From: SCBR16-9 sp964537975
GTDB taxonomy: Bacteria > Hydrogenedentota > Hydrogenedentia > Hydrogenedentales > SCBR16-9
Direction: 5' to 3'
DNA: 64,000 nt
Assembly (NCBI GenBank): GCA_964537975.1
Contig: CAZIDP010000023.1
Coordinates: 1 to 64,000, forward strand
Shown here: in pieces, positions 18,581-28,668 of the stretch
How the letters are laid out: every line of letters starts with the position of its first letter
Position numbering within the stretch: the first letter of the stretch is position 1
Made by a program: the position numbers and the translations under genes
Notes under the pieces: model-generated
Told to the model about the DNA's origin: nothing
What the model saw: only the letters and a program-made list of their open reading frames with translations
Databases searched by the model: none

Positions 18581-19615
18581 TCAGAATTGATCAATAGATG
18601 CTTTTAAAACTTGGTCTTTATATCCAGAAACCAGTTCAAACGCATCACAGGATGCCTCAAGGGGAAAGGAATGTGTAATCAATTTACGTACGTCAATTTT
18701 TCCTGAATCAAGAAAACGTATGGCAGTCGGATAATTATATTTGAAGCGTCGGGTCCATTTAAGTACAAGTTCTTTTCGACGCACCTGGCATGGCGGAAAA
18801 TAATCTGTAACCTGACCCGATATTCCTGTAACGATAATCCGGCCAGCCGGCCGCACTATATGGCAGGCAGTAGTCAGTGCGTCAGAGCCATTGCTGCAAT
18901 CGATTGCGACATCAACACCACGCCCGGAAGTCTCAGCCATAACTTGCGTAATGATATCTAGATCATTAGCATTGTGAGCCGTGTCTACACCATATTGAGT
19001 AGAAAACTGAACCCGGTACTCATGCAAGTCGGCTCCAATTATCCATTCTGCACCTGAGAATTTGGCTATGTTGGCTGTCATCAAACCAATTGGACCCAAC
19101 CCAATTATGGCAACCGTTTCTCCAGGCTTCAATTCAGCCAGCTCAACCGTATGGATAGCAACAGCCAGCGGTTCGATCATGGCAGCGATATCAGGCGGAA
19201 TACTTTCAGGTACCGGGAAACAAAATGCACCATGCACCGAATAATATTCACTTAGCGCTCCGTCACTACCCGGCCCTCCCGGAAAAAACATTTTCGGGCA
19301 AACATTGTAATGACCGGTGTTACACCACTCACATTGGAGGCACGGGATGCCAGGCTCTACAGCTACCCGCTTTCCAAGCAGTTTAGGATCAGCCTGGTCG
19401 CCAACAAATTCAACAATACCTGCATATTCATGTCCGAGAATAGTCGGTTCATGCAAAACATTAACACCAATATTCCCATCCAGATAATAATGGATATCCG
19501 AACCGCACACCCCCACGGATTCAATACGCAATAGCACTTCATATGGCTTGGGTTCCGGTTTTGGAACTTCGACCAAACGCATATCACGTGGGCCAAACCA
19601 TTTCACTGCCTTCAT
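18581..19615 (-). CDS. Zinc-dependent polyol dehydrogenase (sorbitol dehydrogenase-like)
   Basis: 344 residues, medium-chain dehydrogenase family. VGVCGSDIHYY holds the catalytic-zinc Cys, GHEYAGIVE the His-Glu pair, CLQCEWCNTGHYNVC the four structural-zinc cysteines, and IIGLGPIGL the NAD-binding loop. The closest match by eye is sorbitol/xylitol (L-iditol 2-) dehydrogenase. It is one operon with a sorbitol-6-phosphate dehydrogenase-like SDR just upstream on the same strand, which suggests polyol use. GGAGGAA-like sequence precedes the start. Confidence 0.9.
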   Translation of the reverse strand: MKAVKWFGPRDMRLVEVPKPEPKPYEVLLRIESVGVCGSDIHYYLDGNIGVNVLHEPTILGHEYAGIVEFVGDQADPKLLGKRVAVEPGIPCLQCEWCNTGHYNVCPKMFFPGGPGSDGALSEYYSVHGAFCFPVPESIPPDIAAMIEPLAVAIHTVELAELKPGETVAIIGLGPIGLMTANIAKFSGAEWIIGADLHEYRVQFSTQYGVDTAHNANDLDIITQVMAETSGRGVDVAIDCSNGSDALTTACHIVRPAGRIIVTGISGQVTDYFPPCQVRRKELVLKWTRRFKYNYPTAIRFLDSGKIDVRKLITHSFPLEASCDAFELVSGYKDQVLKASIDQF

Positions 19616-19686
19616 GAGATTCCTCCGTGAGGGTGGACATTACAATTCCCGGTCAAGGCTAAAAACACATCGTGACTTATTTTTGA

Positions 19687-20505
19687 TTAAGCACGAGACT
19701 TACCACCGGACACATTAACTGTAGTTCCGTGAATATATCCTCCGCGTTCAGATGCCAGGAAGCATACCGTGCTGGCAACTTCTGACAATTTGCCACTGCG
19801 ACCGAGAGGAATGGATACTTTTTCGTAACTTGCACGTAATTGTTCTATGCTGATTCCACGGGTATAAGCGAGACCACGCTCGTATTCTTCTGAGCGCAAC
19901 CCGGTAGCTTCCATGATTCCTGGCGCAATACCGACAACACGAATATCATGCTTACCCAGTTCTTTTGCCCAAGAACGGGTCATATTGTAATTCGCTGCCT
20001 TTGTAGCTGCGTATACACTTTGACCTTCAGAACCTTCCATACCAGACTCTGAAGCCATGTTAATGATCACACCGGACTTCTTCTGTTTCAGCATAACACG
20101 TGCAGCAGCCTGGGCACAGAGAAAATACCCTTTCATGTTAATGGCTACCACTTTATCCCATTGCTCGGCAGTCAGTTCCTCTACCCCGGCTGGGTCTACC
20201 AGTAACCTTGGAAGAACAATACCTGCATTGTTAACGAGAATGTCAATTGTCCCAAAAGTATCTACAGCACTCTTGATCATGCCGTCAACACTGTCTTTAT
20301 CTGTTACATTTGTGAAGGCAAAAATATGTTTTCCACCATATTTTGCACTAAGTTCTGCCACAACATTCTGGCCTGCCTCTTCACTCACATCGGCTATAAC
20401 AACTTGAACTCCAACTTCTGCCAACGCTTCACTAACCGCTTTGCCAATACCTGAAGCACCACCAGTAACAATTGCAACTTTTTCTTCCAAATTTAACCAA
20501 CTCAT
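19687..20505 (-). CDS. SDR oxidoreductase, sorbitol-6-phosphate 2-dehydrogenase-like
   Basis: 272 residues from ATG 20505, chosen because GTGGAG lies at good spacing and the family starts MSWLNLEEK; 14 further upstream codons are open. TGGASGIGKA binds NAD, NNAGI follows, and YAATK is the active-site Tyr-x3-Lys. The stretches GSEGQSVYAATKAA and GIAPGIMEATGLR, and the end PLGRSGKLSEVA, are close to firmicute sorbitol-6-phosphate dehydrogenases. With the adjacent polyol dehydrogenase it probably serves sugar-alcohol or sugar-phosphate oxidation; no PTS or transporter is linked. Confidence 0.85.
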   Translation of the reverse strand: MSWLNLEEKVAIVTGGASGIGKAVSEALAEVGVQVVIADVSEEAGQNVVAELSAKYGGKHIFAFTNVTDKDSVDGMIKSAVDTFGTIDILVNNAGIVLPRLLVDPAGVEELTAEQWDKVVAINMKGYFLCAQAAARVMLKQKKSGVIINMASESGMEGSEGQSVYAATKAANYNMTRSWAKELGKHDIRVVGIAPGIMEATGLRSEEYERGLAYTRGISIEQLRASYEKVSIPLGRSGKLSEVASTVCFLASERGGYIHGTTVNVSGGKSRA

Positions 20506-20708
20506 AAATATGTCTCCACGAATGTTTTTGGGAAGTATCTCATTCATCCCAAGTTAATGATTTTGTAATACCACTTGGCAAAGCGTTGCCGTAATAAGAA
20601 AGCTTGTGCCGGAATTCAGGTTGAAATTAAGAAATGTATTCCAATTAAAGATATTAACAAGACAAACCATCGCTGTTGGATGATATTGTCTGGAGGGTAG
20701 TATAGCAC

Positions 20709-23183
20709 CTATGAACCCAATACTTGAATTACTTTGTGTGAGCGTTCTGCTATGTTGAGGAGATGGTCTCCCATGCGTTCAATGTGTGCCAAAGCATCAA
20801 GATAAATAACACCGGCTTGAACATTACATTCACCTGCATCCAGCCGTGATATATGCGCTTCGGTATAAACCCCGATCTGTTCGTCTATTTCATTTTCAAA
20901 TACGAATGCATCATCCAGACGGTGTAAGTTCTTTTTTTCCAGTATATCGTAAATCACCTGGAACAGCTTGTCCAGTGTCAGCAGCAGGCTGTTTATTTCC
21001 TCAACCCCGGCATTGGTAATATGCAACTTCCCTTCATTGAGTAACTTTCTTAACTCAATCATTTCTTCTGCATGATCACCCAGGCGTTCTGCATCATTTA
21101 CCGCGTGAATAAGCATGGGTATCAGACTGGAAGCATCTTGTTCCAGATTGGTTTGTGACAACCCTACCAGATATTCAGTCAATTCGAACTGTAATCGATC
21201 TATCAGTTCCTCCCGCTCTACTACCTTCACGACAAGATCTTTTTGGTCTTCACACAGCAAACTGCAACTTGCTATAACCGATTTCTCCCCCTGGCGTACC
21301 ATATACAGCAATTCTCTGGAGGCTTGCTCTAATGCTATCCAGGGTGTTCGAAACAAATTCGGCTCAAGATATTGCAATACAGAATCTTTGTCAGCGTCTG
21401 TTAATGGAACTATGAGTTGACTAACACGGGCAACTTGATTTACAAATGGCAAGAAAAGAATGACATTAAATACATTGAATGCTGTATGCGCGTTGGCAAC
21501 ATGCCGAAGCAAATTTTCCGGATTGTCAGAAAAAACTTCCCCAGGTGTTATCCAGTCTATGAAGCCTAGAAAAACAGGCTGGCCATTCCAGATTGGGATA
21601 AAAAATAATATATACATGTACAATGCACCAAACACATTGAACAAGGTATGGGCAATTGCTGTCCGACGCGCATTACGATTTGCACCAATTGCTGCCAGGT
21701 TTGCAGTAATAGTCGTACCTATGTTGTCACCTAAAATAAGGGGAACAGCAGTATAAAACCCAATCAATCCCTGGCTTGAAAGTGCCAAAACCAAACCTAC
21801 TGTTGCTGTACTTGACTGTATCATGACAGTCATTATTGTACCGATCAAAATACAAATTAAAACACGACCAGCCGGGAGAAACATGCTGTCAACCGGTGTA
21901 CAATCCACCATTTTGAACCAGGCAATGAATTCTGGACTATGACGTAGTGGTTTTAATATGTCGGACATGGTAACCATCCCAAGAAACAGCAATCCAAACC
22001 CAAGTATGGCTTGCCCCATATATTTATAATGCTGCTGGCGGCTTACAGACATTATCAACAAACCAATAGCAATAGAAGGAAATGCCAACTCATCTAATTT
22101 AAATGCTATTATTTGAGCAGTCATGGTAGTGCCAATGTTTGCACCAAATATGACCCCGATTGACTGTTGAAGTGTCATTAACCCGGCATTTACGAATCCA
22201 ACTGTCATCACTGTGGTGGCTGTTGATGATTGCACCATACCGGCTATGGTTGCCCCGGCTGCAACTGCCATAAAACGATTGCGGGTCATAAAATTCAGTA
22301 TGCTTTTTAAACGCCGGTCGGCCATGCGCTGCAAGCCTTCTGACATAGCTTTCATACCATAAATAAAAATGGCAAGCCCTCCCAACAGCACAACCGCCAT
22401 CTTCAGCTTGCTCGTTGCCATCGCTTCAAATACCAATGCCTGGGCATGTATTCTGTCACTTTCCGAAATATCCTGGCGGTTGTCCAATATATCAAGGGAA
22501 ACAAAATACCGTCTAATAGTGTCACCCAGCTGCCAGGAATTTAATGCAAATCCATTTTCATCTGACAGTACCAGATCATTAGCAAGCCGTGCTCCATTTC
22601 CAGAGCCTTCTATCCTGAAAAACACTTCCACCCCTGCTGCTGGTGTACCATCTGCATTCCAGAGCCGTATTCCAAAATCTTCAATGATGCCGTTGGTAGT
22701 CGTTTCCAGTTCACGACCAATGCGCTCGATACCTGCCAATGCACGAAAACGAATTGGGTTTACCTCAGGGTTGTCGGGTAAAGAAGCAATAATGATAGTG
22801 TCACCGGGACTATTACCAATCCTTAAATGGGCTCTTGCGACACCACCCACATCGGAATGGGCGAGGTACGTCACATCCTGTGATTCCTCAATAATTGCGC
22901 CTGGAGAATCACTACTGATTTCAAACAATACAGGAACATGAGAAACTATCCGACGACTACCGCTTCCACCAAACAGACCAGGTTCAACCGGCCCTTCAAC
23001 AACGACCCGGAAAGGCAATGCCAGCAATTCACCATATAGCCCTGTCTGATTCTCACCAGACGCGTGTGGGTCTTGTATCAGGCGATTGGGTTCTACAGAT
23101 ACACGGTCATCACAGGCAGTCAGGCCCAAGGCAGACAACAAAACAAGCAACGAAAGGATTGCCTTTGTCGATTTACATTTCAT
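20709..23183 (-). CDS. Lipoprotein Ig-like domains fused to Na/Pi cotransporter and PhoU
   Basis: 824 residues from ATG 23183, chosen because it opens a lipoprotein signal (SLLVLLSALGLTACDD, lipobox LTAC). About 230 residues of predicted extracytoplasmic beta-rich sequence follow, including two invasin-like (Big_1 type) repeats with the phrase DENGFALNSWQLGDT. From about residue 260 comes a Na/Pi cotransporter (NptA/PNaS) with the two family repeats QSSTATTVMTVGF (about 316) and QSSTATVGLVLAL (about 454), then a cytoplasmic PhoU-type helical domain (about 620-810, with NDAERLGDHAEEM and AHIERMGDHLLN). PNaS plus PhoU is a known pairing; the lipid-anchored Ig-like front is unusual and could bind phosphate-rich ligands or the envelope. 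Upstream the codons from 23303 are open but unlikely. Confidence 0.85.
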   Translation of the reverse strand: MKCKSTKAILSLLVLLSALGLTACDDRVSVEPNRLIQDPHASGENQTGLYGELLALPFRVVVEGPVEPGLFGGSGSRRIVSHVPVLFEISSDSPGAIIEESQDVTYLAHSDVGGVARAHLRIGNSPGDTIIIASLPDNPEVNPIRFRALAGIERIGRELETTTNGIIEDFGIRLWNADGTPAAGVEVFFRIEGSGNGARLANDLVLSDENGFALNSWQLGDTIRRYFVSLDILDNRQDISESDRIHAQALVFEAMATSKLKMAVVLLGGLAIFIYGMKAMSEGLQRMADRRLKSILNFMTRNRFMAVAAGATIAGMVQSSTATTVMTVGFVNAGLMTLQQSIGVIFGANIGTTMTAQIIAFKLDELAFPSIAIGLLIMSVSRQQHYKYMGQAILGFGLLFLGMVTMSDILKPLRHSPEFIAWFKMVDCTPVDSMFLPAGRVLICILIGTIMTVMIQSSTATVGLVLALSSQGLIGFYTAVPLILGDNIGTTITANLAAIGANRNARRTAIAHTLFNVFGALYMYILFFIPIWNGQPVFLGFIDWITPGEVFSDNPENLLRHVANAHTAFNVFNVILFLPFVNQVARVSQLIVPLTDADKDSVLQYLEPNLFRTPWIALEQASRELLYMVRQGEKSVIASCSLLCEDQKDLVVKVVEREELIDRLQFELTEYLVGLSQTNLEQDASSLIPMLIHAVNDAERLGDHAEEMIELRKLLNEGKLHITNAGVEEINSLLLTLDKLFQVIYDILEKKNLHRLDDAFVFENEIDEQIGVYTEAHISRLDAGECNVQAGVIYLDALAHIERMGDHLLNIAERSHKVIQVLGS

Positions 23184-23485
23184 ATGGTAAGCTTTGCTGC
23201 ATATTAGCATGAGATATGATTCCCGCCCAAAGAAAACAATTTCAATTAATTCAAAGAAATGCAAGAAAAATAGGTGAATAGCAAGAAAAAATATGCTCCC
23301 CAAACATGAAAAATACCTGCACCCAACTAAAAACTAACTTCATTCTAACAAAAAATCAGGAAAAAGCTCAATGTATACTCCAGAAAAAAGAATCACCGTA
23401 TGTTTTGCGATTATCGAATGACAGTAACTAACCGGTTATAATGAATAATGGCATTAATTTACCGCTGAAACAGGATATTTTTATT
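23184..23485. promoter_or_regulatory. Divergent promoter region
   Basis: About 300 AT-rich bases between the Na/Pi lipoprotein gene (minus) and ltaE (plus). It must hold both promoters. An earlier ATG for ltaE (23441) lies here but has no ribosome binding site. No operator was recognised. Confidence 0.35.
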
Positions 23486-24499
23486 ATGCAGGTTGATTTA
23501 CGCAGCGACACTGTTACGAAACCAGACGCAGAAATGCGCGCGTGCATGGCAAATGCCGAAGTTGGTGATGACGTATATGGCGAAGACCCAACTATCAACG
23601 CTTTACAATCCTACGCCGCACAGCTGTTGGGTAAAGATGCCGCCCTCTTTGTTCCCAGTGGTACGATGGCCAACTTATTGGCCTTTTTAAGCCAGACCCG
23701 GCCTGGAGAAACGTTACTTATGCACCAAGATGCACACCCCTACCTTTATGAAGGTGCAAATATCGCCTGGGTTGGCGGCTTGATGCCCGGGTTATTGCAG
23801 GGTGATTGTGGGATAATTCATGTCGATGAGATCAAAAAGAATCTTATCCTTACAAATGACCCACACCGATCAAACACGACGCTGGTTGCACTTGAAAACA
23901 CATCAAACCGGGGAGGAGGCGCTTTTTATACCACAAATGAATTCCAACAGATACGAGATTTTGCGAAATCAGTGAACATGAAAATCCATTGTGATGGAGC
24001 ACGTTTGTTCAATGCTGTTGTTGCTACCGGTGCCCTGCCAAAAGATTATGCCGATTGTTGTAATACAATTTCGATTTGCCTTTCAAAAGGACTTGGGGCA
24101 CCTGTCGGTTCGCTATTATGTGGCGATGAAGAAACCATACATCAGGCGCTTCGATATCGAAAGATGCTGGGTGGTGGTATGCGTCAAGCAGGCATATTGG
24201 CTGCCGCGGGATTGTATGCGTTGCAACACAACATTAACGATTTACAGCATGATCACCATCGTGCCCAAACCTTTCGACATGCACTCGAGACATCTGGTGT
24301 TACTTTCAGCATGCCGAGTCCCACCAATATTCTTTATATTGAGGTATCAGATGCGGCAAAAGCAGTGGATATACTAAAAGAAAATAATATTCTGGTTATT
24401 GCAACTGCTATAAACCAAATCAGAGTTGTGTTTCATCGGGACATAGATGACGATGGTCTGAATCACGCAATCACAGTATTCAGAAAAGCTTTGATTTGA
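23486..24499 (+). CDS. ltaE: Low-specificity L-threonine aldolase
   Basis: 337 residues from ATG 23486, where the family opening VDLRSDTVTKP begins; the ATG 15 codons upstream is less likely. GDDVYGEDPT, FVPSGTMANLLA, MHQDAHPYLYE and the PLP lysine in CLSKGLGAPVGS are all present. The enzyme cleaves L-threonine or L-allo-threonine to glycine and acetaldehyde. It converges on the DUF3352-like gene, leaving 14 bases between stops. Confidence 0.93.
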   Translation: MQVDLRSDTVTKPDAEMRACMANAEVGDDVYGEDPTINALQSYAAQLLGKDAALFVPSGTMANLLAFLSQTRPGETLLMHQDAHPYLYEGANIAWVGGLMPGLLQGDCGIIHVDEIKKNLILTNDPHRSNTTLVALENTSNRGGGAFYTTNEFQQIRDFAKSVNMKIHCDGARLFNAVVATGALPKDYADCCNTISICLSKGLGAPVGSLLCGDEETIHQALRYRKMLGGGMRQAGILAAAGLYALQHNINDLQHDHHRAQTFRHALETSGVTFSMPSPTNILYIEVSDAAKAVDILKENNILVIATAINQIRVVFHRDIDDDGLNHAITVFRKALI

Positions 24500-24513
24500 A
24501 AATAATGCTTTGT

Positions 24514-26103
24514 TCAGTCAACCATAGTCAGTTTGATATCTAAATGAATATCTCCAGCGTTATGCGATATTAACGCTGCGACATCTTCAATGCTGGATGC
24601 AACAGACACATAGTATTCACCGGCTTGTCGGTACTCTGGCTCTGTATATCCTTTTATTGCACCAACTTGCGCCAACAACAATCCTGTTTCAAAAATATCG
24701 TTTACCAATATATCCGGGTGCATTTTTAAGAATATATTCGCAGGACTACTGATGGGGAGACTGTTGGCAATTGGCGAACTCAACATCTCTCGCGCCAGGG
24801 TGTTGCTGGTGCTGAACAACAATTTATTGTTTAAGATACCCAATGTGGGTTCCAGCGCAGGTCCCCCTAACATTGGAATATAAACCAATCCAGCTTCGGA
24901 GTCGCGCCTGGGCCATGAGGTTGTTGTATCTATGGCCGGATGCGATTCAGGGACAGCTTCTAACAAGGATTGAATCAGCACCGCATTACAATCGGCCATA
25001 GCCACAATTTCTGGGACGGGGAACATTTCAAAATTATCGATTCGTACCAACGTCAAAGAAAGATCATTTCTTACATGCTCGAAAAGCGTTGAAATCAAGT
25101 GACGAAATGACAAGGCATCCTCATCTGCGTCATTCTCAAACCAGGTATCAAAAATGGACAGCGGGTGAGGCGCATCACTGTCGCCATTATCCAGAGCGTC
25201 GTATAACGCAGTCCAAGTGTCGGCAACAGGCTTGTTGAAATTCAGGGCCAAGCTGACCGCACCATGGGGCGGCTCATATAATCTGACAGGTTGAAGTCCA
25301 TTTAATAGTGGCGCAAACTGTCGCTGCGTTTGTTCATTAATAGTAATGCGACATCCAAGCCAAGCGGATTTAGGTTCTATCATTAATGCAATTCGCACAT
25401 TATCAAAATACGAACCCAATACCGTTGAATCATCGAAATCAAAATGGGCATGTATGTCTTCTGCACCCATTTCTTGAATTGCCTTATTGAAAGCTTCGAG
25501 TCCGATTGCCTGGTCTGTCTTTAAAGTCAATGCATTTATCAAGGCATCACGTGATCGGCTTACCAGCAGAATTCGCCCGCGAACCGCATAATAACCTACT
25601 CCATCAGGCAGCATGCGCATGTCAAGACCACCAGCGTAATCACGAGTAGCGGGTGAAAACCAATCATAAACATATTCAATCAGGGTACCAATGCGACTCA
25701 TACGTGTGGCAAATAAGACATCATCAAATTCATGAATATCTTTACCAGAAATATGACATACATCATGTAACAGATTGTTGATAATCCAGTCTGGGGCACC
25801 TGCTTCGAATGTACCCATTGCAGATATTTCCGAAACATTGTACCGACTGGGCAGTAATTGCCATACATCAGAATCTGTCACTGTTTCCCGTTTTTCCAGT
25901 ACATTACGCAAATACACATTGTAGGTTTGATCAAATGGAATGACCTCTGCCATGGAATGTGTATCTCGTGTAACCCACAACCCCCACCCCAAAATAAACA
26001 ACGTAGCAAGAAGCAGAATCCGCCCAATACGTCTCCCCCTCTTTTTTTGCTGACGCCTGTATTTGGTACCGGAGTGAGACATCATTCGAATTGAATCACT
26101 CAC
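24514..26103 (-). CDS. Membrane-anchored protein of unknown function (DUF3352-like)
   Basis: 529 residues from GTG 26103, which has GGGGAGA eight bases upstream; two ATGs six codons in are alternatives. A very basic N-terminus (YRRQQKKRGRRIGR) precedes one transmembrane helix (ILLLATLFILGWGLWV), then a long extracytoplasmic domain. Its alternating strands and phrases such as YYAVRGRILLVSRSRDALINAL recall DUF3352 proteins, whose function is unknown. It starts three bases after the ceramidase-fusion stop, so the pair is coupled. I do not recognise a catalytic motif. Confidence 0.6.
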   Translation of the reverse strand: MSDSIRMMSHSGTKYRRQQKKRGRRIGRILLLATLFILGWGLWVTRDTHSMAEVIPFDQTYNVYLRNVLEKRETVTDSDVWQLLPSRYNVSEISAMGTFEAGAPDWIINNLLHDVCHISGKDIHEFDDVLFATRMSRIGTLIEYVYDWFSPATRDYAGGLDMRMLPDGVGYYAVRGRILLVSRSRDALINALTLKTDQAIGLEAFNKAIQEMGAEDIHAHFDFDDSTVLGSYFDNVRIALMIEPKSAWLGCRITINEQTQRQFAPLLNGLQPVRLYEPPHGAVSLALNFNKPVADTWTALYDALDNGDSDAPHPLSIFDTWFENDADEDALSFRHLISTLFEHVRNDLSLTLVRIDNFEMFPVPEIVAMADCNAVLIQSLLEAVPESHPAIDTTTSWPRRDSEAGLVYIPMLGGPALEPTLGILNNKLLFSTSNTLAREMLSSPIANSLPISSPANIFLKMHPDILVNDIFETGLLLAQVGAIKGYTEPEYRQAGEYYVSVASSIEDVAALISHNAGDIHLDIKLTMVD

Positions 26104-26106
26104 TAC

Positions 26107-28494
26107 TTACTCTCCCCGAAGTGAAAATGTTGTGTACGCACCAGTTTTTCCTTCATCATTACGGAAGGCAACATGCATCTCTCTCCTGTGTGGATGAAAT
26201 ACAACACTGTGCCGTGTATTAGAATTCCATATTCTGTTCTGTTGTGGCTGTCCTGACTCTTCATCTCGGAGTATGTGTTGTAATCTGTCAAGGGACAATA
26301 CCGCTTCGTTTTGTACCAGCAAGTCTGCCCTTTCATACCGTATTCGCGTAGCCTCATCCAACAAGGGCATTCTCGGGTCTACACCCAGTAATATACCATC
26401 TTGCGGTTCACGCACCTGCATTGAATCATTATAGGACACCACAACCGCTCTGGGATTTTCATTATCAAAGCCAGCAATTAATAATTGGTAACCAGGCACC
26501 GGATGAACATTTTCTATCTTTTCCAACGCACCTGACACCGTTGTAGTTTGTGAGAGGATGTCACGTAATAGTAATTCAGGTGCAATATGGTTTTCCACAG
26601 CGTAGTTGGTTAATGGCAATCTTTCGAGGCAAAGCACCAAGCCGGCATCATTCATACCGCTGTATACACCGCTGTTCCAGCCAAAGCCAACCTGTATCAA
26701 ACGTCTTCCCGTATCTGGCCTGATCTCTACAACATATCCCTCTTCCTCTACGACCCAGTCCAGGTTACGGGCAACCAGCAAACTGTCATTGCCAGCCCGA
26801 TCATCAGTAACTGCCAACATGGTACAAAAAGGCAATTTAAATAATGAATCACGGTCATCAACATAGGGCAAATGCCCTGCATGTTGCAACAACCAGACTT
26901 TATCAAAATGTAAATCTGCGCCTGTTGCAATTCCTTCAATCTCAAGTCGCAAGTCAGCAGAAATACCAGAAAGATGAGAACGAACGGCATACCCAAGTGC
27001 TGGTAAAGCAACCGAGGAAGGATTTATAAATGATGGCAGAATACCCCATATACCGGTATCTGGAATTAATTGGTGCTCAATTATTGGTTCATGAATGTAC
27101 TCATCAAAGCGCTCCAACAAGGTATGTCCCATGAGACGGCCTAATTGATAACCTCGCACATAGGAGGTACCTTCCAATAGCAGATACGCACCATTATCTA
27201 CAGTGTCTGGTTCTGGAATTTGAATGTTATCAAGATCAAGAGAATATACATTCAAAGCCTGAGCATCTTCAGTATCCGGGGGAGGCTTGCGCATCATATA
27301 CTCGAATTCTTCATAAAACCAGTCAGCAATGCGTGGTCCGTAAAAATTCAATGAGCTTTCATAAGTAGATTCCGCATAGTGCTCCCAGGGAAGAAAATAG
27401 AGCAATGCATCATTTGCCAGTCCAATGACATATTGACGTTCATAACCACGATTCAATGCTCGTTGACGCAATTCAAGACCAATTTCCACCACAGGTTCAC
27501 CAGGGAAAAAAGTTAGTAACAGGTCATCAATTTCGAGCGTTTGCAATATCACTGACTCGGGAAACAAACCCGGTGACATGGTATGTGGCAACTGCGCACG
27601 GGTGTGCCCAACATAAATGCTGGCTTCACCACACAAAATATCATTTGCGGCCCCTTTTACCTGTAAGGCCAACAAGTTTCCGACTGACGTAACCCGATTC
27701 CAGCCTTCGTTATTGTCTGGATTTCCAGCAGACTGGTTACCGAGAGCTCCATTCAAAAATATTGCGATGCAGCCTTCCGTAGACATTTGTTCCAGCTCTT
27801 CATAGAAGACTCCGGGGAAATCGGCGGAAAAATTATATTGGTCGCTTCTCGGCACCAAAGTAGGGTGAGCAGCTAAAATTCCAACAATAGAAATTGGATT
27901 GCCGTCTGCATCATCAACACGAATGACACCAATCTCATTATCGATCGGCCCATCGGGGTTAGCCCTGTTTGTTGAAAGGCCAGGATTACGCGCAGCACCA
28001 TAGCCTATGGAAGCTCTGCTTCGATTCTCGTAAGCTTGTCGCATGGACTCAGCAATATGGTATGACAATACGTCGACAACCTCAGGCATATAACGTCCAC
28101 TAATAAGGCGAAAGAGCAATTCTCTATGGATACCGCCCGGCCCGTTATGGGTATGCGTAGCAGTAAGAATAATATTCTCGGAGGGAATCTGTCCTGGAGC
28201 CAATTCCAGCACACGTTCACGTAGCTCTGTTGAAATAAGCAACAAATCTACACTAACAAGAAAAACTTGTGTTTCACCATCATCCAGATACAGGCTGCGT
28301 GCCCATAACGGATCATGTGTGCCTGTAGCTCCGCGGCCCTGTCGCGCACCATAGCCATGCAATGGCACACCCAACATTGGCGTTATTTCAATTTTGGCAA
28401 CACCAGCTTCCAATGCATCGGCGAATTGGTGAGCTGACAAACATCCCAAAAAAAGTCCCAAAAGCAGACCCGACAGTAATAAGCGAAACTTCAT
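26107..28494 (-). CDS. Neutral ceramidase domain fused to C45-type Ntn hydrolase
   Basis: 795 residues with a signal peptide (RLLLSGLLLGLFLGCLSA). Residues about 28-410 match the neutral/alkaline ceramidase family: AGVAKIEITPMLGVPLHGYG, the metal-site phrase TATHTHNGPGG (about 113) and NGALGNQSAG (about 253), where the serine sits at the family's active position. Residues about 440-795 match C45/acyltransferase-type Ntn hydrolases: EIEGIATGADL, then LPFCTMLAVTDD with nucleophile Cys about 557, and LLVARNLDWVVE. Both domain types cleave amide bonds, ceramidases and acid-ceramidase-like enzymes on N-acyl lipids, so the protein may act twice on one lipid or peptide class; that is inference. AGGAA lies before the ATG. 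It is an operon leader for the DUF3352-like gene. Confidence 0.8.
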   Translation of the reverse strand: MKFRLLLSGLLLGLFLGCLSAHQFADALEAGVAKIEITPMLGVPLHGYGARQGRGATGTHDPLWARSLYLDDGETQVFLVSVDLLLISTELRERVLELAPGQIPSENIILTATHTHNGPGGIHRELLFRLISGRYMPEVVDVLSYHIAESMRQAYENRSRASIGYGAARNPGLSTNRANPDGPIDNEIGVIRVDDADGNPISIVGILAAHPTLVPRSDQYNFSADFPGVFYEELEQMSTEGCIAIFLNGALGNQSAGNPDNNEGWNRVTSVGNLLALQVKGAANDILCGEASIYVGHTRAQLPHTMSPGLFPESVILQTLEIDDLLLTFFPGEPVVEIGLELRQRALNRGYERQYVIGLANDALLYFLPWEHYAESTYESSLNFYGPRIADWFYEEFEYMMRKPPPDTEDAQALNVYSLDLDNIQIPEPDTVDNGAYLLLEGTSYVRGYQLGRLMGHTLLERFDEYIHEPIIEHQLIPDTGIWGILPSFINPSSVALPALGYAVRSHLSGISADLRLEIEGIATGADLHFDKVWLLQHAGHLPYVDDRDSLFKLPFCTMLAVTDDRAGNDSLLVARNLDWVVEEEGYVVEIRPDTGRRLIQVGFGWNSGVYSGMNDAGLVLCLERLPLTNYAVENHIAPELLLRDILSQTTTVSGALEKIENVHPVPGYQLLIAGFDNENPRAVVVSYNDSMQVREPQDGILLGVDPRMPLLDEATRIRYERADLLVQNEAVLSLDRLQHILRDEESGQPQQNRIWNSNTRHSVVFHPHRREMHVAFRNDEGKTGAYTTFSLRGE

Positions 28495-28668
28495 CAGGTT
28501 CCTTTCACATAATATGAATCACTGGTCTCAAACGTCAATTCATACACTTGTGTCCAAGTCTCCAAGAGTCCATGTATTCAGCGCCAGAACACTAAGAACT
28601 ATACATCAGCAGTACATACACTTCAAATAAGACAAACCGCACATAACAGCAGCATGCTGAAGCACGTA

